Position numbers and translations under genes: made by a program. The notes beneath the pieces were generated by a model, which searched no databases, was not told the DNA's origin, and saw nothing but the letters and a program-made list of their open reading frames with translations. Below are positions 26,720 to 35,522 of a DNA stretch of 64,000 nt, in pieces. This DNA comes from Marinomonas colpomeniae (GTDB lineage: Bacteria; Pseudomonadota; Gammaproteobacteria; Pseudomonadales; Marinomonadaceae). Position 1 is the first letter of the stretch. Each line of letters starts with the position of its first letter. Location: the NCBI RefSeq assembly GCF_014803385.1, contig NZ_JACYFC010000002.1:434001-498000 (forward strand), written 5' to 3'.

Positions 26720-27029
26720 TAGATGATCCTACTGTTTAATATTTCCCACCCATAAATGGGGCGCTTCCTTGCTATACATCTGTTTTTATATTTGCTTTTT
26801 ATTTTTAGAATTACTTGACTCAGACAATAGCGATAACTTTAAACATGGCAGTTGAATATGAAGCTCACATGACTGTTTTGTAATCTTTTGTATCTGTTTT
26901 TATTCGATTTTTTAAATGGTCATTATTTAGTAGAAGAATTTAATGGATTAATTTTCAAGCAAGAAAAAATTGAAATTATCATGATTTGTGACATTGATAG
27001 TTTGTATTTAAAGGTTTTTTTGTTCATTT
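26720..27029. other. Gene-free AT-rich stretch before the chemoreceptor gene
   Basis: These 310 bp separate the chemoreceptor start from the end of the monooxygenase gene. The part next to 26720 must carry the chemoreceptor promoter. I searched for a sigma-28 flagellar promoter and saw no convincing one. No repeat or small gene stands out. Confidence 0.4.
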
Positions 27030-27308
27030 TTAATGACCAGTGATGGTATAAAACCGCTTTACGTTTTGAGTCACCTTGCCCCAGTCAGATGCCTTTACTC
27101 GAGCTTGGTGTTTTTCAAAGGTGGCCTTATCAATAAATTCTTCATAGACATCAAAATGGCATGGTTTTTCTTGGTCTTGGGTCACTGTAAAAGTAATACA
27201 GCCAGTTTCTTGCTGAGTCAGCGAAACATGGTTCGGTAACTCAAAAAGCACGGCGTCTAAATCCTCTTTAGGAACTTCGATATAACCACTTAACGTTACT
27301 TTTGCCAT
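27030..27308 (-). CDS. Antibiotic-biosynthesis-monooxygenase-fold (ABM) protein
   Basis: Small protein of 92 aa with the dimeric ferredoxin-like ABM fold: an N-terminal beta strand VTLSGYIEVP, then a helix, the core EETGCITFTV-like strand (here QETGCITFTVTQ), and FDVYEEFIDKATFEKHQ near 52-68. Family members include quinol monooxygenase YgiN and LsrG. Its gene follows the DMT permease gene by six bases in one transcript. Function beyond the fold is unknown. Confidence 0.82.
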   Translation of the reverse strand: MAKVTLSGYIEVPKEDLDAVLFELPNHVSLTQQETGCITFTVTQDQEKPCHFDVYEEFIDKATFEKHQARVKASDWGKVTQNVKRFYTITGH

Positions 27309-27314
27309 GATGGC

Positions 27315-28244
27315 TTACTCCTTTGTATTGGATGGTTTTAATGGCAGCTGCCAATTGAATTTAACCGCGCATACGGCCAACAAAATCAATAAAACGCCAA
27401 GACCTTGCCACAGACTGATTTGCGTTGAAAACGCGGCATAATCGACAAAGAGTGCGGTTACAGGGTAAATAAATGACAAAAGTGCAATTAGGCTGGTTGG
27501 TAGTTTTTGAAAACTGTCATACATAATAATGTACATAAAACCCGTCATCACTGCGCCCAAAACCAATAAATCAATCCATTGGTTTGTCTGCGTCGGCAAG
27601 TTAGTCAAATCGACAAAGGGTAATAATATGAAGATGCCAGCGATAACCTGAACCAAAGCAACAAAGGTCGAAGGTACTTGGCTGACTTTCTTAGTCACTA
27701 GCGTTGTTACGGTATAAAGCATTGCCGCGCCTAAGGCGAGCAACAAACCAATAAGTGCGGACGGTTCAGAAGAAGCACTTGAATCGCCAGAGAAGATCGC
27801 GGCGATTTCATTCACATCCAATTCAACGATTAAGAATAAACCGACAAACGCCAACGCGAGCCAAACAAGCAATGAACCAGAAGGTTTTTCTCGGGTAATG
27901 ATCGCGCCGACTAGAACCAAAAATAGAGGTTGCATGTGATAGGCAACAGTCGCAATGGAAAAAGGAATATAGTTGAACGAGGCAAAGAGAAAAATCCAAT
28001 TAGCCACAAGCGTAATACCGCCCAAGATAATCATTAATAGCACACTACGCTTAAAAAACTCACGACGGATTAGCCCAGAAAAATACGCATAACCACCTAA
28101 AACAACAGCACCGATGACACAGCGAAAAAACACCACATTCCACAAAGACTGTTCTGAGCTGATAACAAAATAACCGATTGTTCCTGACAGCATCATCGCG
28201 ATAACAAGTTCAATTGTACCGATATTGGTTGCTGAGCGATTCAT
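27315..28244 (-). CDS. DMT-superfamily (EamA) permease
   Basis: Inner-membrane protein of 309 aa with about ten hydrophobic helices in two EamA repeats, the drug/metabolite exporter pattern. It starts 132 bp from the divergent Lrp-type regulator gene. An Lrp regulator beside an EamA exporter often points to amino-acid export, but the substrate cannot be read from the sequence. Probably co-transcribed with the small ABM protein. Confidence 0.88.
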   Translation of the reverse strand: MNRSATNIGTIELVIAMMLSGTIGYFVISSEQSLWNVVFFRCVIGAVVLGGYAYFSGLIRREFFKRSVLLMIILGGITLVANWIFLFASFNYIPFSIATVAYHMQPLFLVLVGAIITREKPSGSLLVWLALAFVGLFLIVELDVNEIAAIFSGDSSASSEPSALIGLLLALGAAMLYTVTTLVTKKVSQVPSTFVALVQVIAGIFILLPFVDLTNLPTQTNQWIDLLVLGAVMTGFMYIIMYDSFQKLPTSLIALLSFIYPVTALFVDYAAFSTQISLWQGLGVLLILLAVCAVKFNWQLPLKPSNTKE

Positions 28245-28376
28245 TATTATTCTCCCTACACTTTGCTTTTTATGAGTGAAATACTCTATGGTTAATAGGA
28301 TAAAGGTAATCTAGTGCTTTTGGCAGGCATATAAAAAGGTAAATAAAACAAAATACTGTATGTATTAGAGGTAAAT

Positions 28377-28838
28377 ATGCGCAATGACCTTAGAAAAAGT
28401 GATATCCACCTAGACGGTATTGATAAAAGGCTAATTGAGCTCTTATACGACAATGCAAGAACACCCGTGAGCGAGCTTGCTCGTAGCGTTAGTATGACTG
28501 CGCCAAGTGTTAATGAGCGCTTAAAGCGACTTGAGGAAAGCGGTGTTATTGCTGGATATCGCGTCGATATTGATCCTTTAGCCTTGGGCTATAGTTTAAT
28601 CGCTATTGTACGAATGCGTCAGCTTCCAGGGAAAATGCATGAGTTGGAAGCGCAAATCAATTTGATTCCTGAGTTAGTAGAGTGTGACAAAGTAACAGGA
28701 GATGATTGCTATATTGCCCGCTTATATCTAAAAAATATTAGCGAACTAGACCCGATATTAGACAGCATATCGGATCTAGCAGATACCAATACTTCTATAG
28801 TGAAGTCCACACCAGTGAAGCGTCGCTTGTTGGTTTAA
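28377..28838 (+). CDS. Lrp/AsnC-family transcriptional regulator
   Basis: Regulator of 153 aa, the usual size. An N-terminal helix-turn-helix (LARSVSMTAPSVNERLKRLEESG at about 30-52) is followed by a RAM/AsnC ligand domain ending near 145. AGAGGTAAAT precedes the ATG. It diverges from the EamA permease gene and probably controls it in response to an amino acid. Confidence 0.92.
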   Translation: MRNDLRKSDIHLDGIDKRLIELLYDNARTPVSELARSVSMTAPSVNERLKRLEESGVIAGYRVDIDPLALGYSLIAIVRMRQLPGKMHELEAQINLIPELVECDKVTGDDCYIARLYLKNISELDPILDSISDLADTNTSIVKSTPVKRRLLV

Positions 28839-28888
28839 CGAAAAGCTTTTTTACCTTGCACCTAAAAAATGAAATCGATTATTTCTAA

Positions 28889-29485
28889 TTAACGTAAAAG
28901 TGTTTTTAATGCCGAGCTTGATATTGGTATCAGGCCTACTTTTAAATCAAAAGGTTTGAACACTTTATTGATTATTTCTGGTGTGTAATTGCCTTTATCG
29001 TTTTCGATTTCGGACAAAGTCTTACGAGAAACACCTGTCAGTTCTGTATAGGCTTCTTGTCTTAACCCTAGAACATTTACACGTAATTCACGTAATGCAG
29101 CCCCTTGGGTAATCTCATCTAGTATCAAGCTCTTGATGATTTTATTAATGGCTGCTCGTTGTTGTGCTTTTGTCATCGGCGTGAGGCTTTTCGATGCTCG
29201 TGTTCGAACAGCTTGAGCGTCTGTGATGCTTGTAAATGATGATTCTGTGTTAACAATTAATGGTGCTGTTGTAGGTGCTTCTGTTTGTACTGTAATAGAT
29301 TCTTTCGTTTCTTGTGCTTTTACTACCGATGTAGGTAATGTCACAGCTTTGATCTGTTTTTTGTCTTTTGATTGTTTCTTCGCTTCCAGCTTGGCTCGTT
29401 TCTTCTTTTTCAAATCGGTTTTTTTGGTTTTTGCCTTATGTTTCTTCATAGGCTGAGCGCTATCTAATTGATCCTTCATTTTCAT
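28889..29485 (-). CDS. XRE-type helix-turn-helix protein with lysine-rich N-terminus
   Basis: DNA-binding protein of 198 aa. Residues 14-46 are almost entirely Lys, Ala and Gln, followed by a Thr/Ser/Ala-rich linker to about 100. A Cro/C1-type HTH occupies about 140-185 (LRQEAYTELTGVSRKTLSEIEN). The HTH resembles HipB-like antitoxins, but no toxin gene is adjacent. The basic N-terminus could bind nucleic acid non-specifically. It stands alone, convergent with the Lrp gene. Confidence 0.75.
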   Translation of the reverse strand: MKMKDQLDSAQPMKKHKAKTKKTDLKKKKRAKLEAKKQSKDKKQIKAVTLPTSVVKAQETKESITVQTEAPTTAPLIVNTESSFTSITDAQAVRTRASKSLTPMTKAQQRAAINKIIKSLILDEITQGAALRELRVNVLGLRQEAYTELTGVSRKTLSEIENDKGNYTPEIINKVFKPFDLKVGLIPISSSALKTLLR

Positions 29486-29651
29486 CTTATATCGTCTCCA
29501 ATGGTATCAAAGGTGTGTATATAAAATGATCATACATACTTAATATGACAGATAAGTAACAATAGGAAAAATAGGCTTTAAGTGGTCGATACACTTTTTA
29601 AGAATAAAATATGAATAAGGAATCTTTGTTTTATGCTTTCCATTAATAATG

Positions 29652-29685
29652 AAAAAGCGCCGCTTCTATTTTAAGAAGGGCGCTT
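29652..29685 (-). terminator. Terminator of the TRAP transporter operon
   Basis: On the minus strand a GC-rich stem (AAGCGCC paired with GGCGCTT, extended by CTTCTT/AGAAG) is followed by TTTTTC. It lies about 34 bp after the large-permease stop codon. Confidence 0.75.
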
Positions 29686-29718
29686 GCGGTAATGAAAGAA
29701 TGGTCAAGAACTGATTTA

Positions 29719-30996
29719 CTATCGATAGATCATAGTAGGTAACCACATTGAAATGGCAGGAATAAAAGTTAACAGCATGAGCACGGCAATTAAAGGAACT
29801 AAAAATGGCGCTGTTGCTATAACGCATCGCTCGAACGGGGTATCTGACACCTTAGCAAGCACGTAAAGTACCATTCCTACAGGAGGCGTAAGCAGTCCTA
29901 GCATTAAGTTAAGTATTAGAATAATGCCAAAATGTACTGGATCAATACCAATCTGAATAACGATTGGTAACAGCACTGGGACTAAAATAGTAATGGCAGC
30001 TATGGTTTCCATGAAACAGCCAATTACTAATACTAATAGGGTAATAATTAATAAAATTGCGACTTTGTTATCCGTAAACGACAAGAGCTGGTCAGCAAAG
30101 AAAGTGGCAAATTGATTTGCTGTTAGTATCCAAGCAAAAATAGTCGATGCGGCAACGATCATTAAAATTGAAGCCGTGGTTTCAATGGTTTCTTGTGACA
30201 CTTTCAGTATGTTGTTGAAAGACAGTGTGCGATAAACAACTAGTCCCAAAAACATAGAGTAAGCAACGGCCGCAACGGCCGCTTCCGTAGGTGAAAATAT
30301 TCCAGTCGAAATACCACCAACAATAATCACAGGCGTCATTAAGGGGAGACAGGCTCGTTTAAATGTTGACCATAATACTTTGAAGCTAAAATGATCGTCT
30401 TTTGGGTATTTTCGAATTTTGGCGAACCAAGACACCATAACCATTAGCGAAAACGCCATCAATAAACCAGGAACTAACCCTGCTGCAAAAAGTTGTCCGA
30501 TAGAGGTGTCAGCCATGACACCGTAAATAACCAAAGGTAATGACGGCGGAATAATTGGGCCAATGGTTGAAGACGCTGCAGTAATTCCGACGGAAAAATC
30601 CGTATCGTACCCTGCATCTTTCATGGCTTTAATTTCTACATTGCCTAAGCCCCCAGCATCCGCCACAGCGGCTCCTGACATACCAGCAAAAATAACACTG
30701 GCACCAACATTAACATGACCTAAACCTCCAGGCATCCAACCGACAAGTGATCGAGCAAAAGCAAAAATTCGGTTAGTAATACCTCCTGTATTCATTAAAT
30801 GCCCAGCTAAAATGAAGAAGGGAATAGCAATTAACGGGAAGCTATTGATGCCATTAACCATGTTGTGAAGTAGAACAATGTTAGGAATACCTTCCATAAG
30901 GATAAAAAATAGCGAAGCTAACCCTAAAGAAACGGCAACGGGTACTCCAACGACTAACAAGGCAAATAATATGAGAAACATGAATAAAATAGACAT
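29719..30996 (-). CDS. TRAP transporter large permease (DctM type)
   Basis: Inner-membrane protein of 425 aa with about 12 hydrophobic segments, the ion-coupled permease of a tripartite ATP-independent importer. Characteristic stretches are the FPLIAIPFFILAGHLM and TAASSTIGPIIPPSLPLVIYG regions. It is the last gene of the operon binding protein, DctQ, DctM, and is followed by a strong terminator. Substrate is set by the binding protein; a sugar acid or a product of the adjacent fucose region is plausible. Confidence 0.93.
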   Translation of the reverse strand: MSILFMFLILFALLVVGVPVAVSLGLASLFFILMEGIPNIVLLHNMVNGINSFPLIAIPFFILAGHLMNTGGITNRIFAFARSLVGWMPGGLGHVNVGASVIFAGMSGAAVADAGGLGNVEIKAMKDAGYDTDFSVGITAASSTIGPIIPPSLPLVIYGVMADTSIGQLFAAGLVPGLLMAFSLMVMVSWFAKIRKYPKDDHFSFKVLWSTFKRACLPLMTPVIIVGGISTGIFSPTEAAVAAVAYSMFLGLVVYRTLSFNNILKVSQETIETTASILMIVAASTIFAWILTANQFATFFADQLLSFTDNKVAILLIITLLVLVIGCFMETIAAITILVPVLLPIVIQIGIDPVHFGIILILNLMLGLLTPPVGMVLYVLAKVSDTPFERCVIATAPFLVPLIAVLMLLTFIPAISMWLPTMIYR

Positions 30997-31004
30997 AAAA
31001 ATCC

Positions 31005-31589
31005 TTAGTCTGTAATTACCTGGTTGTTAATACTGTTAGCCATTTCAATATGGTTTTGCTGTATGCGTTTGAATAACCAAATTAAAGAGTACAGTGTCAT
31101 TAGTACGCAGCAAGCGCAGACGATCCAATAGATTATGCTTTTTGGCAGAGGAACCGAAACCAAGGTCTGATTCATACGCATTGCTACTTGGCTTGATAAA
31201 TAGGCACAGTAGCTGTAGAAAAAAGTACTAGAAACCTGAGAAAAAATAACCAATGCCTTAGTCCATTGGCTCGGTATAAAACGATAGAAAAACTCTAAGA
31301 AAATATGGCCACCTTTCCTTACCACGGTGACGGACCCTATAAACCCAACTAAAATTAGAAGGTATCGAGCAATTTCTTCTGTCCAACCAAGGGAATCGTT
31401 AAGTACGTAGCGGGTGAAAAATTGTAGAAATACAATCACCACAAGTAACCAGAAAATGAGAAGAACAGGAATATCTGCTCTATTTAAACTAAATGCATCC
31501 TCGGTTTGGTCGTCATGAACCAAATCGAGGGAGGGCTCATGGATGGTTTCCATTTGCCCGTTTTGCTTATGATTTTGCATCATCAGCAT
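31005..31589 (-). CDS. TRAP transporter small permease (DctQ type)
   Basis: Membrane protein of 194 aa with four hydrophobic helices and the family segment LGWTEEIARYLLILVGFIGS near 78-97. An N-terminal cytoplasmic extension of about 35 residues is longer than usual, so the true start may be a few codons in. It lies 8 bp before the large permease and 17 bp after the binding-protein gene. Confidence 0.9.
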   Translation of the reverse strand: MLMMQNHKQNGQMETIHEPSLDLVHDDQTEDAFSLNRADIPVLLIFWLLVVIVFLQFFTRYVLNDSLGWTEEIARYLLILVGFIGSVTVVRKGGHIFLEFFYRFIPSQWTKALVIFSQVSSTFFYSYCAYLSSQVAMRMNQTLVSVPLPKSIIYWIVCACCVLMTLYSLIWLFKRIQQNHIEMANSINNQVITD

Positions 31590-31606
31590 CCCTCTTAGTT
31601 AAATGA

Positions 31607-32638
31607 TTATAGCGCTTCTATACGAGCTAATTGTTCTGCTGTAAAACCATTAGATTTTGAGCTTACATAAGGTCTCATAATCGCCTTGAAAGGTTCTTTA
31701 TCTACCTTATTGACGGTAACGCCTTGAGAAACAAACCATGCAGATAAGTTTTGCTCTGCATCATTTATTTGGTCGGAGGCTTTATTTGATGCTTGCTTAG
31801 TTATGGCGGTTAGCTTGTCATAATCACTTGCACTAATTTTGTTTTTTGAATAGTTAGAAACAATGGTCAAGAGAGAGTTCGACATATGGCCAGTAAGGTT
31901 GATGTATTTCTGTACTTCATAGAATTTCTTGAATTTGATGGTTGGTAGCGGATTTTCTTGAGCATCCACTAAACCTTGCTGCAGTGCTAAATACACTTCA
32001 GAAAAGGCTAAAGGGGTTGGGTTTGCACCAACGGCTTTTGGAAACATTAAAAACAAAGGTGCATTTGGTACACGTATTTTGATGTTTTTCATGTCTTCAG
32101 GTGTATTAATCGGCGTATTTGATGTGACGTGTCGAGCGCCGTAATACGTAAATGCGGTGACATCATGGCCTGTTTTTCCTTCATAACCTTCTGACATTTC
32201 TGTGAAAAGAGCACTGTCTCTATAGGCTTTCCAGTGAGTGTAATCACGAATCACGAAAGGAAATGCGGATATTTCTATTGGAGGGTATGCCTGTCTAGCA
32301 AATGTTTCACCAGTGTAAATAATGTCGACTGTACCGAAATCTAGAGCTTCATTGAGCTCTGATTCTTTACCTAATGACGAGGCTGGATATGCGTTTATTG
32401 TTACGCGGCCATCTGTTTGCTTTTTAATTTCATCTGCTGCCCAAAGAACAGCTTCATGATATGGAGAGCTGGCTTCATATACATGAGCCCACTTTAATGT
32501 CGTTGCGTTTGCTGCTGTACTCATTATGCTCGCACCTGCAAGTACAGTGGTAGCGGCTGTAATGAAGGTGCTACGAGTTATCATCGACAAAAAAGAAGTT
32601 TTTTTAAATTTATGATTTAGTTCTACAAGCTTTGACAT
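31607..32638 (-). CDS. TRAP transporter periplasmic binding protein (DctP type)
   Basis: Periplasmic solute receptor of 343 aa. A long signal region (residues 1-45, ending STAANA) is followed by TLKWAHVYEASSPYHEA. The conserved ligand arginine region is IRVPNAPLFLMFPKAVGANPTPLAF. I start at the ATG at 32638 behind AGG; an upstream in-frame start would add 27 non-signal residues. The ligand is probably an organic or sugar acid. Its promoter lies in the 225 bp before the zinc dehydrogenase end. Confidence 0.9.
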   Translation of the reverse strand: MSKLVELNHKFKKTSFLSMITRSTFITAATTVLAGASIMSTAANATTLKWAHVYEASSPYHEAVLWAADEIKKQTDGRVTINAYPASSLGKESELNEALDFGTVDIIYTGETFARQAYPPIEISAFPFVIRDYTHWKAYRDSALFTEMSEGYEGKTGHDVTAFTYYGARHVTSNTPINTPEDMKNIKIRVPNAPLFLMFPKAVGANPTPLAFSEVYLALQQGLVDAQENPLPTIKFKKFYEVQKYINLTGHMSNSLLTIVSNYSKNKISASDYDKLTAITKQASNKASDQINDAEQNLSAWFVSQGVTVNKVDKEPFKAIMRPYVSSKSNGFTAEQLARIEAL

Positions 32639-32863
32639 AACAATACCTATTTTATTTTTATAATTAGCACATTTGAGTGTGCGGTTTGTTTGTTTTTTTG
32701 TTTGTTGAGGAAAGTCCATAAATGCTTACCTCAGAGGAACATTCATCTGTATTTTCTGGTTGGTGTATCTCCTTTAGTTTCAAGTTTTAGTTAGTTGTTG
32801 ATGAAGGCTTCCCGCCTTTATTCGCTTTATTGGAAACGACTACTATCAAGCTAAATAATTAAG

Positions 32864-33874
32864 TTATACCTCAATTAATGCTTTGATAACGCCAGTTTCA
32901 CTCTTGCTCCACAAGGGCAATAGCGTCGGTAAATCTAGCAAGCCGCCTCGATGAGTAATCATAGAGGCGGCAACTACTCGCTCTTCACGTAAGCACTTAA
33001 TAACATGTTCGAAGTCTTCTTTCGTCGCATTTCGGCTGCCAATAACCGACATTTCACGTTTATGAAACTCTGGGTCAGCGAATTGAATGTTAGCCTTAAC
33101 CACACTGACAAGAATTAATCGTCCTCCATGAGCAACCCACTGGAAACAAGATTCCATGGCTTTAGGATTACCCGTCGCATCGAAAACTGACATTAAAAAT
33201 TCATCGTCGGTGAGCTTCGCTAGCTGCTCAGTTGCTTCTGATCCAGCAAGAACAATGTCGTCGACATGAAGATCATTTTTACAAAAATCTAAACGCTCTT
33301 TGTTGGTGTCCATCATGATGACTCGTGCACCACGTTCTTTTGCGAATTGAGCTATGCCCATGCCAATAGGTCCTGCACCAACGACTAAGACATTTGTGTT
33401 GGCTTGCAATTCTGAACGGCGTACGGCGTGTGCCCCAATGGCTAAACACTCAACAACAGCCATTTGGTCAAGAGGCATATTATTCGTTTCGACGACATAT
33501 TCGACAGGTACTTGTAAGTACTCACACATTCCACCATCTACGTGCACACCAATAACTTGAATGTCTGTGCAGCAGTTAGGTTTACTATGACGACAAGCAA
33601 TACAGTTACCGCAAGCCATGTAGGGAATAACATAGACATGCTGTCCGATTGCCATATTAACCCCATCACCCACAGAGTCGATTAGGCCAGATAGCTCATG
33701 ACCAAGAACACGAGGGTATTGGAAAAAAGGCTGTTGACCTGCAAAAGCGTGAATATCCGTTCCGCAGACACCTATGTGTTTGATTTTTATGATTACATGT
33801 CCAGGTTTATCTTCAGGGCGGGGAGTGTCATGTATTTCCATAACGCCTGGTTGAATACAAAAGACAGATTTCAT
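32864..33874 (-). CDS. Zinc-dependent dehydrogenase, L-galactonate 5-dehydrogenase-like
   Basis: Medium-chain dehydrogenase of 336 aa. Catalytic zinc ligands Cys37 (CGTDIH), His59 and Glu60 (GHE), a structural-zinc lobe with Cys88/91/94/102, and Rossmann VLVVGAGPIGMG are visible. The stretches CGTDIHAFAG-QPFF-YPRVLGHE and DPEFHKREM-GSRNAT recall E. coli LgoD (YjjN), which oxidises L-galactonate to D-tagaturonate. L-galactose is the 6-hydroxy analogue of L-fucose, fitting the neighbouring genes. I start at 33874 behind GGAGAA, 35 codons inside the longest frame. Confidence 0.82.
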   Translation of the reverse strand: MKSVFCIQPGVMEIHDTPRPEDKPGHVIIKIKHIGVCGTDIHAFAGQQPFFQYPRVLGHELSGLIDSVGDGVNMAIGQHVYVIPYMACGNCIACRHSKPNCCTDIQVIGVHVDGGMCEYLQVPVEYVVETNNMPLDQMAVVECLAIGAHAVRRSELQANTNVLVVGAGPIGMGIAQFAKERGARVIMMDTNKERLDFCKNDLHVDDIVLAGSEATEQLAKLTDDEFLMSVFDATGNPKAMESCFQWVAHGGRLILVSVVKANIQFADPEFHKREMSVIGSRNATKEDFEHVIKCLREERVVAASMITHRGGLLDLPTLLPLWSKSETGVIKALIEV

Positions 33875-34189
33875 ATTAAATGTTCTCCATAGGTTGAGTA
33901 TGAAGAGTAAGAGTATTTTGGCTGATTGGAAAAATATTTTGGATAGCTCGATATTTGCTTTTAGAGCAAGTAAGTGCACCTTCGGACAAGGTCTGAGTGG
34001 ATGGTTTTTGGGTGTATATTTTGGTCTTCATAGTAAAACCTACGTATTATTTTTATTGTTGTATTGTATGACATTAGAAATTTTATAAATAAAAATCAAA
34101 TGTTTTCTATTTATAAAAGACAGTTATTCGTAAGTTCTTTACAAAATAAGGTACCTAAATGTCAGTTTTTCTTAGTAAAAATCTATTTT
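33875..34189. other. Gene-free stretch between dehydrogenase and lactonase genes
   Basis: About 315 bp with no supported gene. It must carry the dehydrogenase promoter near 33880-33950. An 11 bp AT-only inverted repeat, TTTTATAAATA at 34081-34091 and TATTTATAAAA at 34108-34118, could form a weak terminator hairpin for the lactonase gene. Confidence 0.4.
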
Positions 34190-35020
34190 TTAGTTAGACT
34201 CTAGTTTGTAGATTCTAAGTGCGTTAGCTCCAAGAATCGCCTCACTGGATTGCTTTTTTTCGTCTAGATAACGCTCAACAAGCTTGATCCATGTCGCATA
34301 AGAACTGGCAAGTAAGCAAACAGGCCAATCGCTTCCCCAAATAATCCGCTGATGACCAAATACATCAAACAGTGTATCCATGTAGGGATATAAGTCTTCC
34401 GCTTGCCAATCCTCTTTGGCTTCAGTGACTAAACCAGACAATTTACAGCTCACTTGTTGGTGCTCGCTAAAAGCGCAGATGTCAGCATGCCATTGTGTGA
34501 ACGCTTGGTCTTTTATATTAGGTTTAGCGGCATGGTTTATCACAGTGCTTAAATTAGGGTTTTGTTCGACTATCTGCTTTAAGTTTGGTAAATGCTTCGG
34601 CATTACCAGTGCGTCAAATACAAGCTCTTCATCGGTCATTGTCTGTAATGCTTTTGCTACATTAGACCTGAGCATCCAATCTACATCATCAATGTCTTGA
34701 ATCATGGGTCTTAAGCCAATAAGTCTAGAGTGTTTAGCCAGTTCCATGATACGTTTCGAAGCGTCTGCATTGTCGAAATCTACCCAGCCAACAACGCCTT
34801 TAATACTGTTGTTTTGTTCACTCAGCTGTAATAGAAATTCTGTTTCTTCGTTTGTAGGCGCTGCCTGAACCAGTATTGTCCCGTCAATGTTATGGCTTTT
34901 CAGGAGTGGCGCTAAATTGCTAGGTAAAAAATTTTTATAAAGACTGGTGAGTTCTGGCGTGAGCCAACCATAGTCATTTCTTTGTAGATTCCAAAAATGC
35001 TGATGAGCATCAATCCGCAT
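34190..35020 (-). CDS. Amidohydrolase-family lactonase, probable L-fuconolactonase
   Basis: Metal-dependent TIM-barrel hydrolase of 276 aa (amidohydrolase 2 family), predicted to open L-fucono-1,5-lactone to L-fuconate. Visible: N-terminal HQH metal motif at 6-8 (MRIDAHQHFWN), VGWVDFD near 98 and the C-terminal GSDWPVC with metal-binding Asp. I start at 35020 behind AGGAG, overlapping the fucU stop by 11 bp; a longer frame would run inside fucU. Homologues in L-fucose oxidative pathways of Xanthomonas and Burkholderia support the assignment, together with the neighbouring mutarotase. Confidence 0.85.
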   Translation of the reverse strand: MRIDAHQHFWNLQRNDYGWLTPELTSLYKNFLPSNLAPLLKSHNIDGTILVQAAPTNEETEFLLQLSEQNNSIKGVVGWVDFDNADASKRIMELAKHSRLIGLRPMIQDIDDVDWMLRSNVAKALQTMTDEELVFDALVMPKHLPNLKQIVEQNPNLSTVINHAAKPNIKDQAFTQWHADICAFSEHQQVSCKLSGLVTEAKEDWQAEDLYPYMDTLFDVFGHQRIIWGSDWPVCLLASSYATWIKLVERYLDEKKQSSEAILGANALRIYKLESN

Positions 35021-35453
35021 GATTAATAACTCCTTTCTTGATGATGATATTGGCATAAGGCCGAATGTCTGAGGTCTGAATAATGACAAAGGCTTTTTTC
35101 GCACGCTCATAAAACTCAAAGCGTTCCAACCCTACAGGAGAATAATTAAAGGCTGTTTGTTTCTGAATGATTTGAGCGAAATCTTGGACAGTTGGTGGTG
35201 TTATATCCGGTTGATCGACGACGGACATAGTCGTAAAAGGATTATCCACAAAGGTATCAATCGGAAGCAGAGCTAAGATAGCGGTGAGTGCTTCTGAACT
35301 GTCTACACCACTTAATCGAATGCATTCTTGTCCATGACCATGACTGGTGGCAGGAAAGTTCGCATCGGTGATGAGTAACTCATCACCGTGCCCCATTGCT
35401 CTCATGGCATAAAGTAGTTCAGGTGTGATTAAACTTGGGATGTTATAAAGCAT
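35010..35453 (-). CDS. fucU: L-fucose mutarotase FucU
   Basis: Cytoplasmic mutarotase of 147 aa that interconverts alpha and beta L-fucose (and related sugars). The N-terminal MGHGDELLITDANFPA (20-35) with His22 and Asp30, and the C-terminal FEFYERAKKAFVIIQTSD with its conserved aromatic/Tyr, are the RbsD/FucU signatures. It overlaps the lactonase gene by 11 bp, so both are translated from one transcript. Its presence is the best single clue that the cluster handles L-fucose. Confidence 0.93.
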   Translation of the reverse strand: MLYNIPSLITPELLYAMRAMGHGDELLITDANFPATSHGHGQECIRLSGVDSSEALTAILALLPIDTFVDNPFTTMSVVDQPDITPPTVQDFAQIIQKQTAFNYSPVGLERFEFYERAKKAFVIIQTSDIRPYANIIIKKGVINHAD

Positions 35454-35522
35454 TTTTTGGTCCTTTTATTTTTATTTGGTGTGGACGTGTTTTGAAGTGA
35501 CCTCATAAAGTTGGACGATTTA

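Noticed and set aside
26720..27029. Possible sigma-28 flagellar promoter of the chemoreceptor gene
   Set aside because: A TAAAGTTA-like element exists on the minus strand, but no GCCGATAA at the right spacing.
33894..34088. 64-codon plus-strand frame in the gap before the dehydrogenase gene
   Set aside because: No good ribosome site, composition like intergenic DNA, no recognisable motif.
35021..35119. Longer N-terminus for the lactonase, overlapping fucU by 110 bp
   Set aside because: The ATG at 35020 has AGGAG before it and gives the family's normal HQH-containing start; the extension is only fucU read in another frame.
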